NCBI GenBank assembly: GCA_903926695.1
Contig: CAIYKK010000647.1
Coordinates: 1 to 5,062, forward strand
DNA from: an uncultured Burkholderiales bacterium
GTDB lineage: Bacteria > Pseudomonadota > Gammaproteobacteria > Burkholderiales > Burkholderiaceae_C
Length of the DNA stretch: 5,062 bases
Direction: 5' to 3'
Part shown: piece by piece, positions 1 through 5,062 of the stretch
Layout of the letters: each line of letters begins with the position of its first letter
Position numbering within the stretch: the stretch's first letter is position 1
The notes under the pieces: generated by a model
Told to the model about the DNA's origin: nothing
Databases searched by the model: none
Seen by the model: the letters and a program-made list of their open reading frames with translations, nothing else
Translations under genes and position numbers: made by a program

Positions 1-678
1 CTGCTGCCGCCCGAGCGCCAGCTCTCGCCCAAAGTCGGCTCGCTGCCGTGGCGCGAGCGCCTGCTCAAGGCCGTGGCGGGCAGTTTCCCGAAACCCGCGC
101 TGGTCATTGCCGAGCTGATGGCGCACTTTCCGGGACTGCGCAGCACGGCGTGGTACGTCTCGGACGGGGGCCATTTTGAAAACACCGCCGTCTATGCGCT
201 GCTCAAACGTGAGCTCAACGTGATCGTCGTGGCCGACTGCGGCGCGGACCCGGACTACAAGTTTGAAGACGTGGAAAACCTGACCCGCAAGGCAAAAATC
301 GACTACAGCGCGGACATCGAGTTTGTCGATCCGGCCAGCCTGCGGGCGCTGAACAACGTCCAGGAGGCGGCGCTCAAGTGCGTGGGCACGCGTGAGACGA
401 TTGGCACCTCGGCGGGCGCGCAGTTTTTGCTGCTGGCGCGCATTCACTACAAAGACCCGAAAAAAACCGGCTTGCTGATCGTCGTCAAGCCGCGCATTTT
501 GAGCAGCCTGCCGCTGGAAGTGGCCGGGTACGCGCAGCGCAACCCTTTCTTTCCGCAGCAACCGACCGGCGACCAGTTTTTCGACGAAGAGCAGTGGGAG
601 GCTTACCACCAGCTGGGCCTGCGCATCGGCCAGCAGCTCACGCCGAACGCCATCGCCGCACTGGTGAAAATGGTCTGA
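1..678 (+). CDS. Patatin-like phospholipase-family protein, C-terminal part (5' end outside window)
   Basis: The reading frame is open from base 1 and ends at TGA 676-678, giving 225 visible residues. The GTG at 73 is an internal codon, because the frame continues upstream without a stop. Two segments are recognisable. SDGGHFEN (visible residues 54-61) followed by ADCGADPDYKFED (78-90) resembles the C-terminal part of large, often membrane-associated patatin-like proteins; D55 of the DGG motif would be the Asp of the Ser-Asp catalytic dyad. RNPFFPQQPTGDQFFDEEQW (180-199) matches the tail motif of the same group, usually of the form NPxFPxQxTxDQxFxExQxExY. The nucleophile motif GxSxG that normally precedes the Asp must lie in the missing N-terminal part, so activity (lipid acyl hydrolysis) is inferred. 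No transmembrane segment is visible here. It shows no functional link to the pilus genes and is separated from them by about 200 bases of non-coding sequence. The assignment comes from recalled motifs, not a search. Confidence 0.72.
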   Translation: MLPPERQLSPKVGSLPWRERLLKAVAGSFPKPALVIAELMAHFPGLRSTAWYVSDGGHFENTAVYALLKRELNVIVVADCGADPDYKFEDVENLTRKAKIDYSADIEFVDPASLRALNNVQEAALKCVGTRETIGTSAGAQFLLLARIHYKDPKKTGLLIVVKPRILSSLPLEVAGYAQRNPFFPQQPTGDQFFDEEQWEAYHQLGLRIGQQLTPNAIAALVKMV

Positions 679-725
679 CGCAGCCGCCCGCAGCCGCCGA
701 AATCCCGCAAAAAGACGGTGAAAAA

Positions 726-740
726 GGCGGCGCGTCCGCC
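726..740 (-). terminator. Small GC hairpin with T-tract on the minus strand only
   Basis: GGCGG (726-730) and CCGCC (736-740) form a perfect 5-bp stem around a 5-base loop, flanked by five A on the left and four A on the right. Read on the minus strand this becomes a GC stem followed by TTTTT, which has the form of a weak intrinsic terminator against transcription running leftward. On the + strand the stem is followed by AAAA, so it would not terminate the upstream gene. No minus-strand gene is visible nearby, so its role is uncertain and it may be fortuitous. Confidence 0.2.
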
Positions 741-760
741 AAAACGCGGCTGACACCTGA

Positions 761-860
761 AAACGACAAACTTGTAACAATTTTTCTTTGTTTCAAATAA
801 AACATAAAATATGAAAAATTTATTGAATTTACTCACTAGATTTGTTATTTTTCTATTTCT
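761..860 (+). promoter_or_regulatory. AT-rich probable promoter region of the fimT-pilVWX-pilY1 operon
   Basis: Only 19 of these 100 bases are G or C, against a strongly GC-rich surround, and the tract lies directly upstream of the first pilus gene. A possible sigma-70 -10 box is TAAAAT at 805-810 (five of six consensus bases), but its best-spaced partner, TTTCTT at 783-788 with a 16-base spacer, is poor. TTGTTT (789-794) with TATGAA (810-815) is another weak pairing. I found no GGCAC-N5-TTGC sigma-54 element. A perfect 8-bp inverted repeat, AATTTTTC (779-786) and GAAAAATT (813-820), brackets the candidate -10 and could be an operator. In a sequence this AT-rich it could also arise by chance. 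The location is well supported; the exact boxes are not. Confidence 0.5.
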
Positions 861-880
861 CTTCAGGTCATCCGCTGTCC

Positions 881-1423
881 ATGAGCCATCCCTCCAAAGG
901 CTTCTCGCTGATCGAACTGATGGTCGTTTTGTCCGTAGCTGGCATTTTGCTGACGGTGGCGGTCCCTTCTTTCGTTAGCCTCATCCAGCGCAACCGTGTC
1001 AGCACCGAGGTCAACGGCTTTATCGGCGACTTGCAGTTCGCACGCTCCGAGGCCATCAAGCAGGGTCTGGCGGTCAGCGTCTGCCCATCGTCTTCGGGCA
1101 CAAGCTGCCTGAAGACCAACACCTGGCAGGCTGGATGGATTGTTTTTTCCAACGCCAAGGCCACGGGCAACGTCGAAACAGGCGACACCGTGCTGCGCAT
1201 GCGCCCCGCCTGGAAAGGCGGCGACACCCTGACAGCCGCGCCCGCCCTGCTGTCGCTGACCTACAACCGCGACGGTTTTGCGCTGGTGCCCGGCAATGCC
1301 CAAGGCACCACTTTGATGACGCTGCGCACCAGCCCGGCCAATGCCAGCGCCACCCGCTGCGTGGCCATCAACCGCGTCGGTTACCAAAAGCTGTATAAAT
1401 CCGGCGAAAACGGCTGCACATGA
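881..1423 (+). CDS. fimT: FimT/GspH-type minor type IV pilin
   Basis: A 180-residue prepilin. The leader MSHPSKG ends in Gly7 and is followed by FSLIELMVVLSVAG, so cleavage and N-methylation by prepilin peptidase PilD would give a mature Phe1 with Glu at position 5 (E12). Residues 8-30 form the hydrophobic N-terminal helix. FARSEAIKQG (53-62), WQAGWIVF (82-89) and the C-terminal Cys160/Cys179 region are typical of the GspH/FimT pseudopilin domain; Cys68 and Cys76 may form another disulfide. The ATG at 881 is preferred because it gives a normal 7-residue leader. A TTG at 842 would add 13 residues without improving the leader. The ribosome site is weak: AGG at 865-867, 13 bases before the ATG. 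In related systems this protein belongs to the minor-pilin priming complex in the inner membrane and at the pilus tip. As first gene of the cluster it lies just after the AT-rich region, and its stop overlaps the pilV start by 4 bases. FimT relatives have also been linked to DNA uptake; nothing here decides that. Confidence 0.88.
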   Translation: MSHPSKGFSLIELMVVLSVAGILLTVAVPSFVSLIQRNRVSTEVNGFIGDLQFARSEAIKQGLAVSVCPSSSGTSCLKTNTWQAGWIVFSNAKATGNVETGDTVLRMRPAWKGGDTLTAAPALLSLTYNRDGFALVPGNAQGTTLMTLRTSPANASATRCVAINRVGYQKLYKSGENGCT

Positions 1424-1959
1424 CTGCCCCGCCACGCACCGGTCACCGGGGCTTTTCGATGATTGAAGTCATGGTCACGCTGGTGGTGATGACGTTTGGC
1501 CTGCTTGGCCTGGTCAAAATGCAGACCGCCGCGCTGGCCAACACGCAACTGGCGCGGGTGCGCTCTCTGGTGGCGCTGCAGGCGGGCAGCATGGCGGCGG
1601 CGATGCACGGCAATCCTTTCTGGTCCAGCGGCAGCGCCCCGGCCAGCGTCAGCGCCAGCGGCGTCACGATCACGGACACCTCCGGGCAGCTGAGCCAGAC
1701 GGTGAACTGCACCGCCAGTTCCTGCACCCCGGCGCAGATGGCTGCCGCCGATGTCCAGAGCTGGGTGGCGGGTCTGAATGTCCGCTTTCCGTCGTACACC
1801 GCGCAAATCAGTTGCGCGAGTTCAGCAGCGGCGCCCACAAGCTGCATCATCAAACTGACATGGGCGGAAAAATACGTCGCCGTCAACCGCAGCACGTCGC
1901 TGGCGGCGGGCGCGGTACAAACGTCCACCCAGCAGTTCAGCCTGTATGTAGCGCCATGA
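1420..1959 (+). CDS. pilV: Type IV pilus modification / minor pilin PilV
   Basis: A 179-residue prepilin. The leader of 11 residues ends in Gly11 and is followed by FSMIEVMVTLVVMTFGLLGL, the usual PilV N-terminus, with Glu16 at mature position 5. The hydrophobic helix runs to about residue 31. LVALQAGSMAAAMHGNPFW (50-68) is the PilV-type amphipathic segment that usually contains an R/H-x-N motif. Four cysteines (97, 102, 132, 142) may form two disulfides in the periplasmic domain. The middle (about 68-95) is rich in Ser, Ala and Gly. The ATG at 1420 overlaps the fimT stop as ATGA, and no clear Shine-Dalgarno precedes it, so translation is probably coupled to fimT. PilV is one of the core minor pilins that prime pilus assembly and help present PilY1 at the tip. 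Substitution by a GspI-like pseudopilin is possible, but the neighbours make PilV much more likely. Confidence 0.88.
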   Translation: MTAPPRTGHRGFSMIEVMVTLVVMTFGLLGLVKMQTAALANTQLARVRSLVALQAGSMAAAMHGNPFWSSGSAPASVSASGVTITDTSGQLSQTVNCTASSCTPAQMAAADVQSWVAGLNVRFPSYTAQISCASSAAAPTSCIIKLTWAEKYVAVNRSTSLAAGAVQTSTQQFSLYVAP

Positions 1960-2684
1960 CACGCCAAGCGCGCCAAGCATCGCCTCAAGCAGGCTTTGGG
2001 CTGATTGAGCTGATGATCGCCATGGGCCTTTCGCTGTTCATGCTGTTGGGTTTTTCGGTTGTTTTTGTCAACATGCGGCAGGCTTTCGGCGCGCAAAACC
2101 AGCTGGCCCAGCTGCAGGATAACGAGCGTTTTCTCCTCATCGCACTGACCACCACGATTGAAAATGCAGGGTTTTTTCCTGATCCGGTGAATAGCACAGC
2201 CGAAACGGCCCTGCCCGCCACCAACGCAAGCGGCGCCAGCTTTAGCGCCGGACAGGGTTTGACGGGCGCCGACGGCGCGGCGGGCGGCAGCGACAAAGTG
2301 ACGGTGCGCTATGTCAGCGCCAGCGGCACCGGGCTGCTGGACTGCCTGGGTGCGGCCAACACCTCGGGCCATGACCTCCTGATGACCAACACCTTCAGCA
2401 TCAGCGCCAGCAATGAGCTGCTCTGCTCGACCGACGGCGGCGCGACCACCGTGGCGCTGGTTGGCGGCGTAGCCTCGATGACCGCGCTTTACAGCGTGGA
2501 CATCAGCGGCAGCGGACAGACTTACCAGTTTTTAAAAGCCTCCGAAGTCACGGCGGGCGACTACTGGAGCCGCGTCAAAACTGTGCGCATCACCGTGGCG
2601 ATGCTCAATCCGTATGCCGCTCAGGCGGGCCAAGCCGCCACGCTGAGCTGGCGGCAAATCATCAACGTGATGAACAAGCCTTGA
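1956..2684 (+). CDS. pilW: Minor type IV pilin PilW
   Basis: A 242-residue prepilin starting at ATG 1956, which overlaps the pilV stop as ATGA. The frame is open further upstream (to 1812), but that extension lies inside pilV and would bury the leader. The 13-residue leader ends in Gly13, followed by FGLIELMIAMGLSLFMLLGF, with Glu18 at mature position 5. LAQLQDNERFLLIALTTTIE (50-69) followed by NAGFF is the characteristic PilW segment, usually of the form LQENGRFAxxxLxxDLRxAGF. WSRVKTVRITVAML (204-217) is the typical late beta-strand, and the protein ends with SWRQIINVMNKP. Cys130 and Cys157 are the only cysteines and may pair. Residues 88-112 are low-complexity Ala/Ser/Gly. In known systems PilW (GspJ-like) sits in the tip-priming complex with PilV, FimU/FimT and PilX. 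No ribosome site is evident, consistent with coupled translation from pilV. Confidence 0.88.
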   Translation: MTRQARQASPQAGFGLIELMIAMGLSLFMLLGFSVVFVNMRQAFGAQNQLAQLQDNERFLLIALTTTIENAGFFPDPVNSTAETALPATNASGASFSAGQGLTGADGAAGGSDKVTVRYVSASGTGLLDCLGAANTSGHDLLMTNTFSISASNELLCSTDGGATTVALVGGVASMTALYSVDISGSGQTYQFLKASEVTAGDYWSRVKTVRITVAMLNPYAAQAGQAATLSWRQIINVMNKP

Positions 2685-3262
2685 AACCCACCGCCACGTC
2701 AACCCATTCAGCCAAGGCCGTGCGCCAGCAAGGTTTTGTGCTGATCACCGGCCTGCTGTTTCTGGTGGTGCTGACGCTGCTGTCGCTGAGCATGTTTCGC
2801 AGCGTCAACGTGCAGGAAAGCATTGCGGGCAACACACGCGAAAAGCAGCGGGCGTTTGAAACCGCCCAAAGCGCGCTGACCTATGCCGAGTGGTGGCTGA
2901 GCCAGGGCGGCGGCAACGTGATGGACTGTGTGGGCGTCAACATGGCTACCGACCTCACCAAAATGCGCGTGTGCAGCGTGCCCCTGAGCGATCCGCAAAC
3001 CCTGCCCTGGAGCATCCGAACGGATTACCAGCCGCCCAGCATGGCGATCAACCCGGCAGGCGGCATGGCTGCTGGCGGCGACATTAACTACAAAGCCATG
3101 CCCGGCCTGTACATCAGCTACCTGGGCGTCAACGCCACCGATTCGCAGTCGCTGGTGTACCAGGCGACGGGCTTTGGCTACGGTGGTAGCGCCACGGCGG
3201 CCACCGTCGTGCAAAGCACCTACCAGCTTTCCGTTCCTCACAAGCCGCTAGATCAACCCTGA
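2681..3262 (+). CDS. pilX: Minor type IV pilin PilX with TTG start
   Basis: A 193-residue prepilin. The start is TTG at 2681, overlapping the pilW stop as TTGA, the same 4-base arrangement as the two upstream junctions. No ATG lies in frame before the hydrophobic helix. GTG at 2720 is the alternative and would shorten the leader from 18 to 5 residues. The leader ends in Gly18, followed by FVLITGLLFLVVLTLLSLSM. Mature position 5 is Thr (T23), not the Glu seen in the other three pilins here; this lack is known from GspK-type tip pseudopilins. QESIAGNTREKQRAFETAQS (45-64) is the conserved PilX N-terminal segment, usually of the form EExxAGNxRDxxxAFxAAExAL. FGYGGSATAATVVQSTYQL (165-183) is the common C-terminal strand. 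Cys83 and Cys98 may form a disulfide. The role is in the minor-pilin tip complex, probably contacting PilY1 encoded next. Confidence 0.87.
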   Translation: MKPTATSTHSAKAVRQQGFVLITGLLFLVVLTLLSLSMFRSVNVQESIAGNTREKQRAFETAQSALTYAEWWLSQGGGNVMDCVGVNMATDLTKMRVCSVPLSDPQTLPWSIRTDYQPPSMAINPAGGMAAGGDINYKAMPGLYISYLGVNATDSQSLVYQATGFGYGGSATAATVVQSTYQLSVPHKPLDQP

Positions 3263-3264
3263 TT

Positions 3265-3267
3265 GGA
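3265..3267 (+). promoter_or_regulatory. Short Shine-Dalgarno (GGA) for pilY1
   Basis: GGA at 3265-3267 lies six bases before the ATG at 3274, in the 11-base gap after the pilX stop. It is the best-placed ribosome site in the operon and supports the chosen pilY1 start, since the three upstream junctions rely on stop/start overlaps instead. The match is only three bases long. Confidence 0.45.
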
Positions 3268-3273
3268 CGCCCC

Positions 3274-5062
3274 ATGACCTTTGCTGCGCGCCGGGTTTTT
3301 CCCGGACTTTTCGGCTGCCTGCTGGCCGCGCCCTGGCCTGCGCAGGCCCAGCTGGTCATCGACGATGCGCTGACCGGCGCCTCGTCGTCCTTCAACTGGC
3401 TTTCCCTCAATGGTGCCTGCCTGACGGCGGGCAACAACACCGGCACGATTCCGGCCTGCGCCGGGCTGGGTTATTACACCGGCAAAAATTCGGTGCTGAT
3501 GGGTGGCGCCACCGGAACGCTGCCCGATGCCGTCGGCCTGGGCGCGCTGCGCCTGACCAATGGCGACAAGCTTTTTAACGGAACCAATGGCGACTATCAA
3601 ACCGGCGCGGTGGTGTCCAACTTCACCTTTCCGAGCAACCAGGGGCTGCAGGTCGCTTTCACCACGGTGACTTACGGCGGCGACGGGCTCAGCGGCACCG
3701 GCGCTGACGGCATGGCGTTTTTTCTGGCCGATGGTTCTAAACCGGTCTCTGTGGGTGCCTCGGGCGGCAGTCTGGGCTACAGCTGCACCAATGGCTCCAA
3801 CTCCCCTTACGAGGGCGTGCGCGGCGGCTATCTGGGCATTGGCATTGACGAGTTCGGCAACTTTTCAAAAGGCAGTTATTTCGACACGCAAAGGCCGCCC
3901 GTCTTGCAAGCTGGCGACAACACCAGCACCGGCCCCGGCTACAAGGCCGGGCGCCTGACGCTCAGAGGCTCGGGCGACACGGCGTTTGCCTTTTTATCCA
4001 CCGACAGCGCGACCAAAAAATACTATCCGACCACGCTGTCCGATACCAACAAAAAACTCGCCGTCACCAACGCCTGTAAAACCGGCTACCTCTGGAACTA
4101 CAGCGGCGGCAAACTCGATGGCATCAACGACAAAAGCCAAACCACCACCAAACTGACCTACAACTACAACTACGTCTCCAGCAGCGATCTGCCCAGCACC
4201 GTCTCGATTGCCAACCAGGAAGCCGTCGATCTGAGCAAGTCCGGCGCGGTCGCCATCCCCGCGCCCGTGCGCGACAGCGCCCGGCCCATCACTTACAGCA
4301 TCAAGATTTCCCAGGACGGCCTGCTGAACTTTTCCTACAGTTTTAACGGCGGCACCGAAGTGCCGGTCGTCAAGGACCGCCTGATCACCGACTCCAACGG
4401 CCCGTTGCCCGCGTCGTTCAGGTTTGGGTTTTCAGCTGGCAGCGGCAGCGGCAGCAATATTCATGAAATCACCTGCTTCAAGGCCGCGCCCTTCAACCAG
4501 TCGAACAGCTCGGGCGGCACCAATGTGCCGCCTTCGGCGCGGGTGGAAGCGGGCACGCAGCTGTACCTGGCCTACTACCATCCGAAAAACTGGTGGGGCG
4601 AGCTGACGGCGCAAAACCTGCTCTACGACGCGGCCAGCGACTCCGTTTTCATCAGCGCGGTGGCCAACTGGAATGCCAGCTGCGTCCTGACCGGCGGCAC
4701 CTGCCAGGCCACCAGCAGCAGCAACGTCGCGCAGACCTCCGCGCAGCGCGTCATGCTGACCTCGAACGGCGCAGGCGTGGGCAAGCCGTTCCAGTGGACT
4801 GACCTGAGCACCGCGCAGCGCACCAGCCTCATGGACACCAGCACCGAAGGCGACCTGCGCCTGCGCTACCTGCGCGGCGACCGCAGCGACGAGGTCACGG
4901 CGGCAGGCACCGGCTCACTGCGCACACGCACCGGCGTGCTGGGCGACATCATCGACTCCAGCCCGACCTGGGTGGGTGGCCCCGTGCTGCCCTACACCGG
5001 CACCTGGAAAGACGCGATCAACGCCAGCAGCACCGCGCCGGAGAGCAGCGGCCAAGCCTACA
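3274..5062 (+). CDS. pilY1: PilY1-type pilus tip adhesin with N-terminal L-type lectin-like domain (3' end outside window)
   Basis: The frame runs from ATG 3274 without a stop to the window edge, 596 complete codons. Residues 1-25 look like a Sec signal peptide: Arg6-Arg7, a hydrophobic stretch, then cleavage after PAQA at Ala25. Residues about 27-406 resemble a legume-type lectin fold. DGMAFFLADG (145-154), GGSLGY (164-169) and GGYLGIGIDEFGNFS (184-198) match the core beta-strands and metal/sugar loop region. LPASFRFGFSAGSG (378-391) with IHEITCFKA (396-404) matches the closing strands. A Ser/Gly/Pro linker (407-422) leads to the PilY1 segment with YHPKNWWGEL (435-444) and YLRGDRSDE (532-540), and to the first propeller strand LGDIIDSSPTWVG (556-568) of the Neisseria PilC/PilY1 domain. 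Most of the propeller and its calcium loop are missing. PilY1 proteins are exported, sit at the pilus tip, promote extension and mediate adhesion. The lectin part suggests glycan binding. It follows pilX by 11 bases in the same operon. Confidence 0.9.
   Translation, partial: MTFAARRVFPGLFGCLLAAPWPAQAQLVIDDALTGASSSFNWLSLNGACLTAGNNTGTIPACAGLGYYTGKNSVLMGGATGTLPDAVGLGALRLTNGDKLFNGTNGDYQTGAVVSNFTFPSNQGLQVAFTTVTYGGDGLSGTGADGMAFFLADGSKPVSVGASGGSLGYSCTNGSNSPYEGVRGGYLGIGIDEFGNFSKGSYFDTQRPPVLQAGDNTSTGPGYKAGRLTLRGSGDTAFAFLSTDSATKKYYPTTLSDTNKKLAVTNACKTGYLWNYSGGKLDGINDKSQTTTKLTYNYNYVSSSDLPSTVSIANQEAVDLSKSGAVAIPAPVRDSARPITYSIKISQDGLLNFSYSFNGGTEVPVVKDRLITDSNGPLPASFRFGFSAGSGSGSNIHEITCFKAAPFNQSNSSGGTNVPPSARVEAGTQLYLAYYHPKNWWGELTAQNLLYDAASDSVFISAVANWNASCVLTGGTCQATSSSNVAQTSAQRVMLTSNGAGVGKPFQWTDLSTAQRTSLMDTSTEGDLRLRYLRGDRSDEVTAAGTGSLRTRTGVLGDIIDSSPTWVGGPVLPYTGTWKDAINASSTAPESSGQAY
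4438..4455 (+). repeat. Three tandem GGCAGC hexamers within pilY1
   Basis: GGCAGC occurs three times in a row, in frame, encoding Gly-Ser-Gly-Ser-Gly-Ser at residues 389-394 of PilY1. It lies in the loop between the last two predicted strands of the lectin-like domain, at the place where related lectins have a short Ser/Thr-Gly turn. Because the unit is six bases long, copy-number change would lengthen or shorten the loop without shifting the frame. Confidence 0.6.

Larger units (their letters stand above)
679..880. other. Intergenic region between the lipase-like gene and the pilus operon
   Basis: This stretch of about 200 bases has two contrasting halves. The first (679-760) is GC-rich with a 10-base-period direct repeat (GCAGCCGCC at 680-688 and 690-698) and several complementary GCCGCC/GGCGGC blocks, including CAGCCGC at 691-697 against GCGGCTG at 746-752. 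The second (761-880) begins with a strongly AT-rich tract. I see no convincing + strand intrinsic terminator for the upstream gene, because no GC stem here is followed by a T-run on that strand. No tRNA or other RNA gene is evident. Confidence 0.7.

Noticed and set aside
594..800. + strand frame of 68 codons spanning the end of the lipase-like gene and the intergenic region
   Set aside because: It begins inside the lipase-like gene out of phase, has biased composition and shows no motif or ribosome site.
863..1435. Minus-strand open frame of 190 codons opposite fimT
   Set aside because: It mirrors the fimT codons and has an Arg/Gln/Gly/Ala-rich composition with no motif. The FimT frame has a full prepilin signature.
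1443..2372. Long minus-strand open frame (309 codons) opposite pilV and pilW
   Set aside because: It is the shadow of two well-supported pilin genes. The translation is low-complexity with no recognisable domain, and such open antisense frames are common in GC-rich DNA.
2708..3241. Minus-strand open frame opposite pilX, His/Ala/Gly-rich
   Set aside because: It lies antisense to a clear PilX gene and has no recognisable domain or ribosome site.
3307..3318. Possible lipobox (LFGC, residues 12-15) in the PilY1 signal peptide
   Set aside because: Phe at the -2 position and the early cysteine fit poorly. The PAQA cleavage site at residues 22-25 is a better signal peptidase I match.
3253..3600. 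Minus-strand frames opposite the start of pilY1, and the + frame at 3731-3958 in another phase
   Set aside because: All lie within the continuous pilY1 frame, which has a signal peptide, lectin-like strands and PilY1 motifs.
4015..4056. Poly-A runs (two A6) in pilY1 as a phase-variation switch, as known for Neisseria pilC
   Set aside because: Six bases is short for slipped-strand switching, and the frame is intact. A seven-A run also occurs in the upstream lipase-like gene (460-466), so such runs are not special to pilY1.

Overview
The window carries the front part of a type IV pilus minor-pilin operon, all on the + strand, preceded by the 3' end of an unrelated patatin-like lipase gene. The G+C-rich coding sequence, the gene order fimT-pilV-pilW-pilX-pilY1 and the style of the proteins suggest a betaproteobacterium of the order Burkholderiales, possibly Comamonadaceae. 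That placement is inference from sequence style, not from a marker gene.

Layout. Positions 1-678 are the C-terminal 225 codons of a patatin-like phospholipase-type protein, open at the left edge. Positions 679-880 are non-coding: a small GC-rich hairpin (726-740), then a very AT-rich block (761-860, 19 G/C in 100 bases) that probably holds the operon promoter. The pilus operon follows: fimT/gspH-type minor pilin (881-1423), pilV (1420-1959), pilW (1956-2684), pilX (2681-3262) and pilY1 (3274 to the right edge, 3' end missing). The first four genes are joined by three successive 4-base stop/start overlaps (ATGA, ATGA, TTGA), and pilY1 starts 11 bases after pilX ends.

How they work together. 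FimT, PilV, PilW and PilX each have a class III prepilin leader ending in Gly, followed by a hydrophobic helix. In known systems such minor pilins are processed by PilD and form a priming complex at the pilus tip, together with the secreted PilY1 protein. PilX lacks the Glu at mature position 5 that the other three keep, which matches a tip-most, GspK-like role. PilY1 here has a Sec signal peptide, a legume-type (L-type) lectin-like N-terminal domain, the conserved pre-propeller segment with a YLRGD motif, and the first strand of the C-terminal beta-propeller where the window ends. The likely product is a pilus whose tip carries a carbohydrate-binding adhesin.

I see no RNA genes, insertion sequences, CRISPR arrays or attachment sites. 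The most notable point is the lectin-like domain of PilY1. The system itself is a known type.
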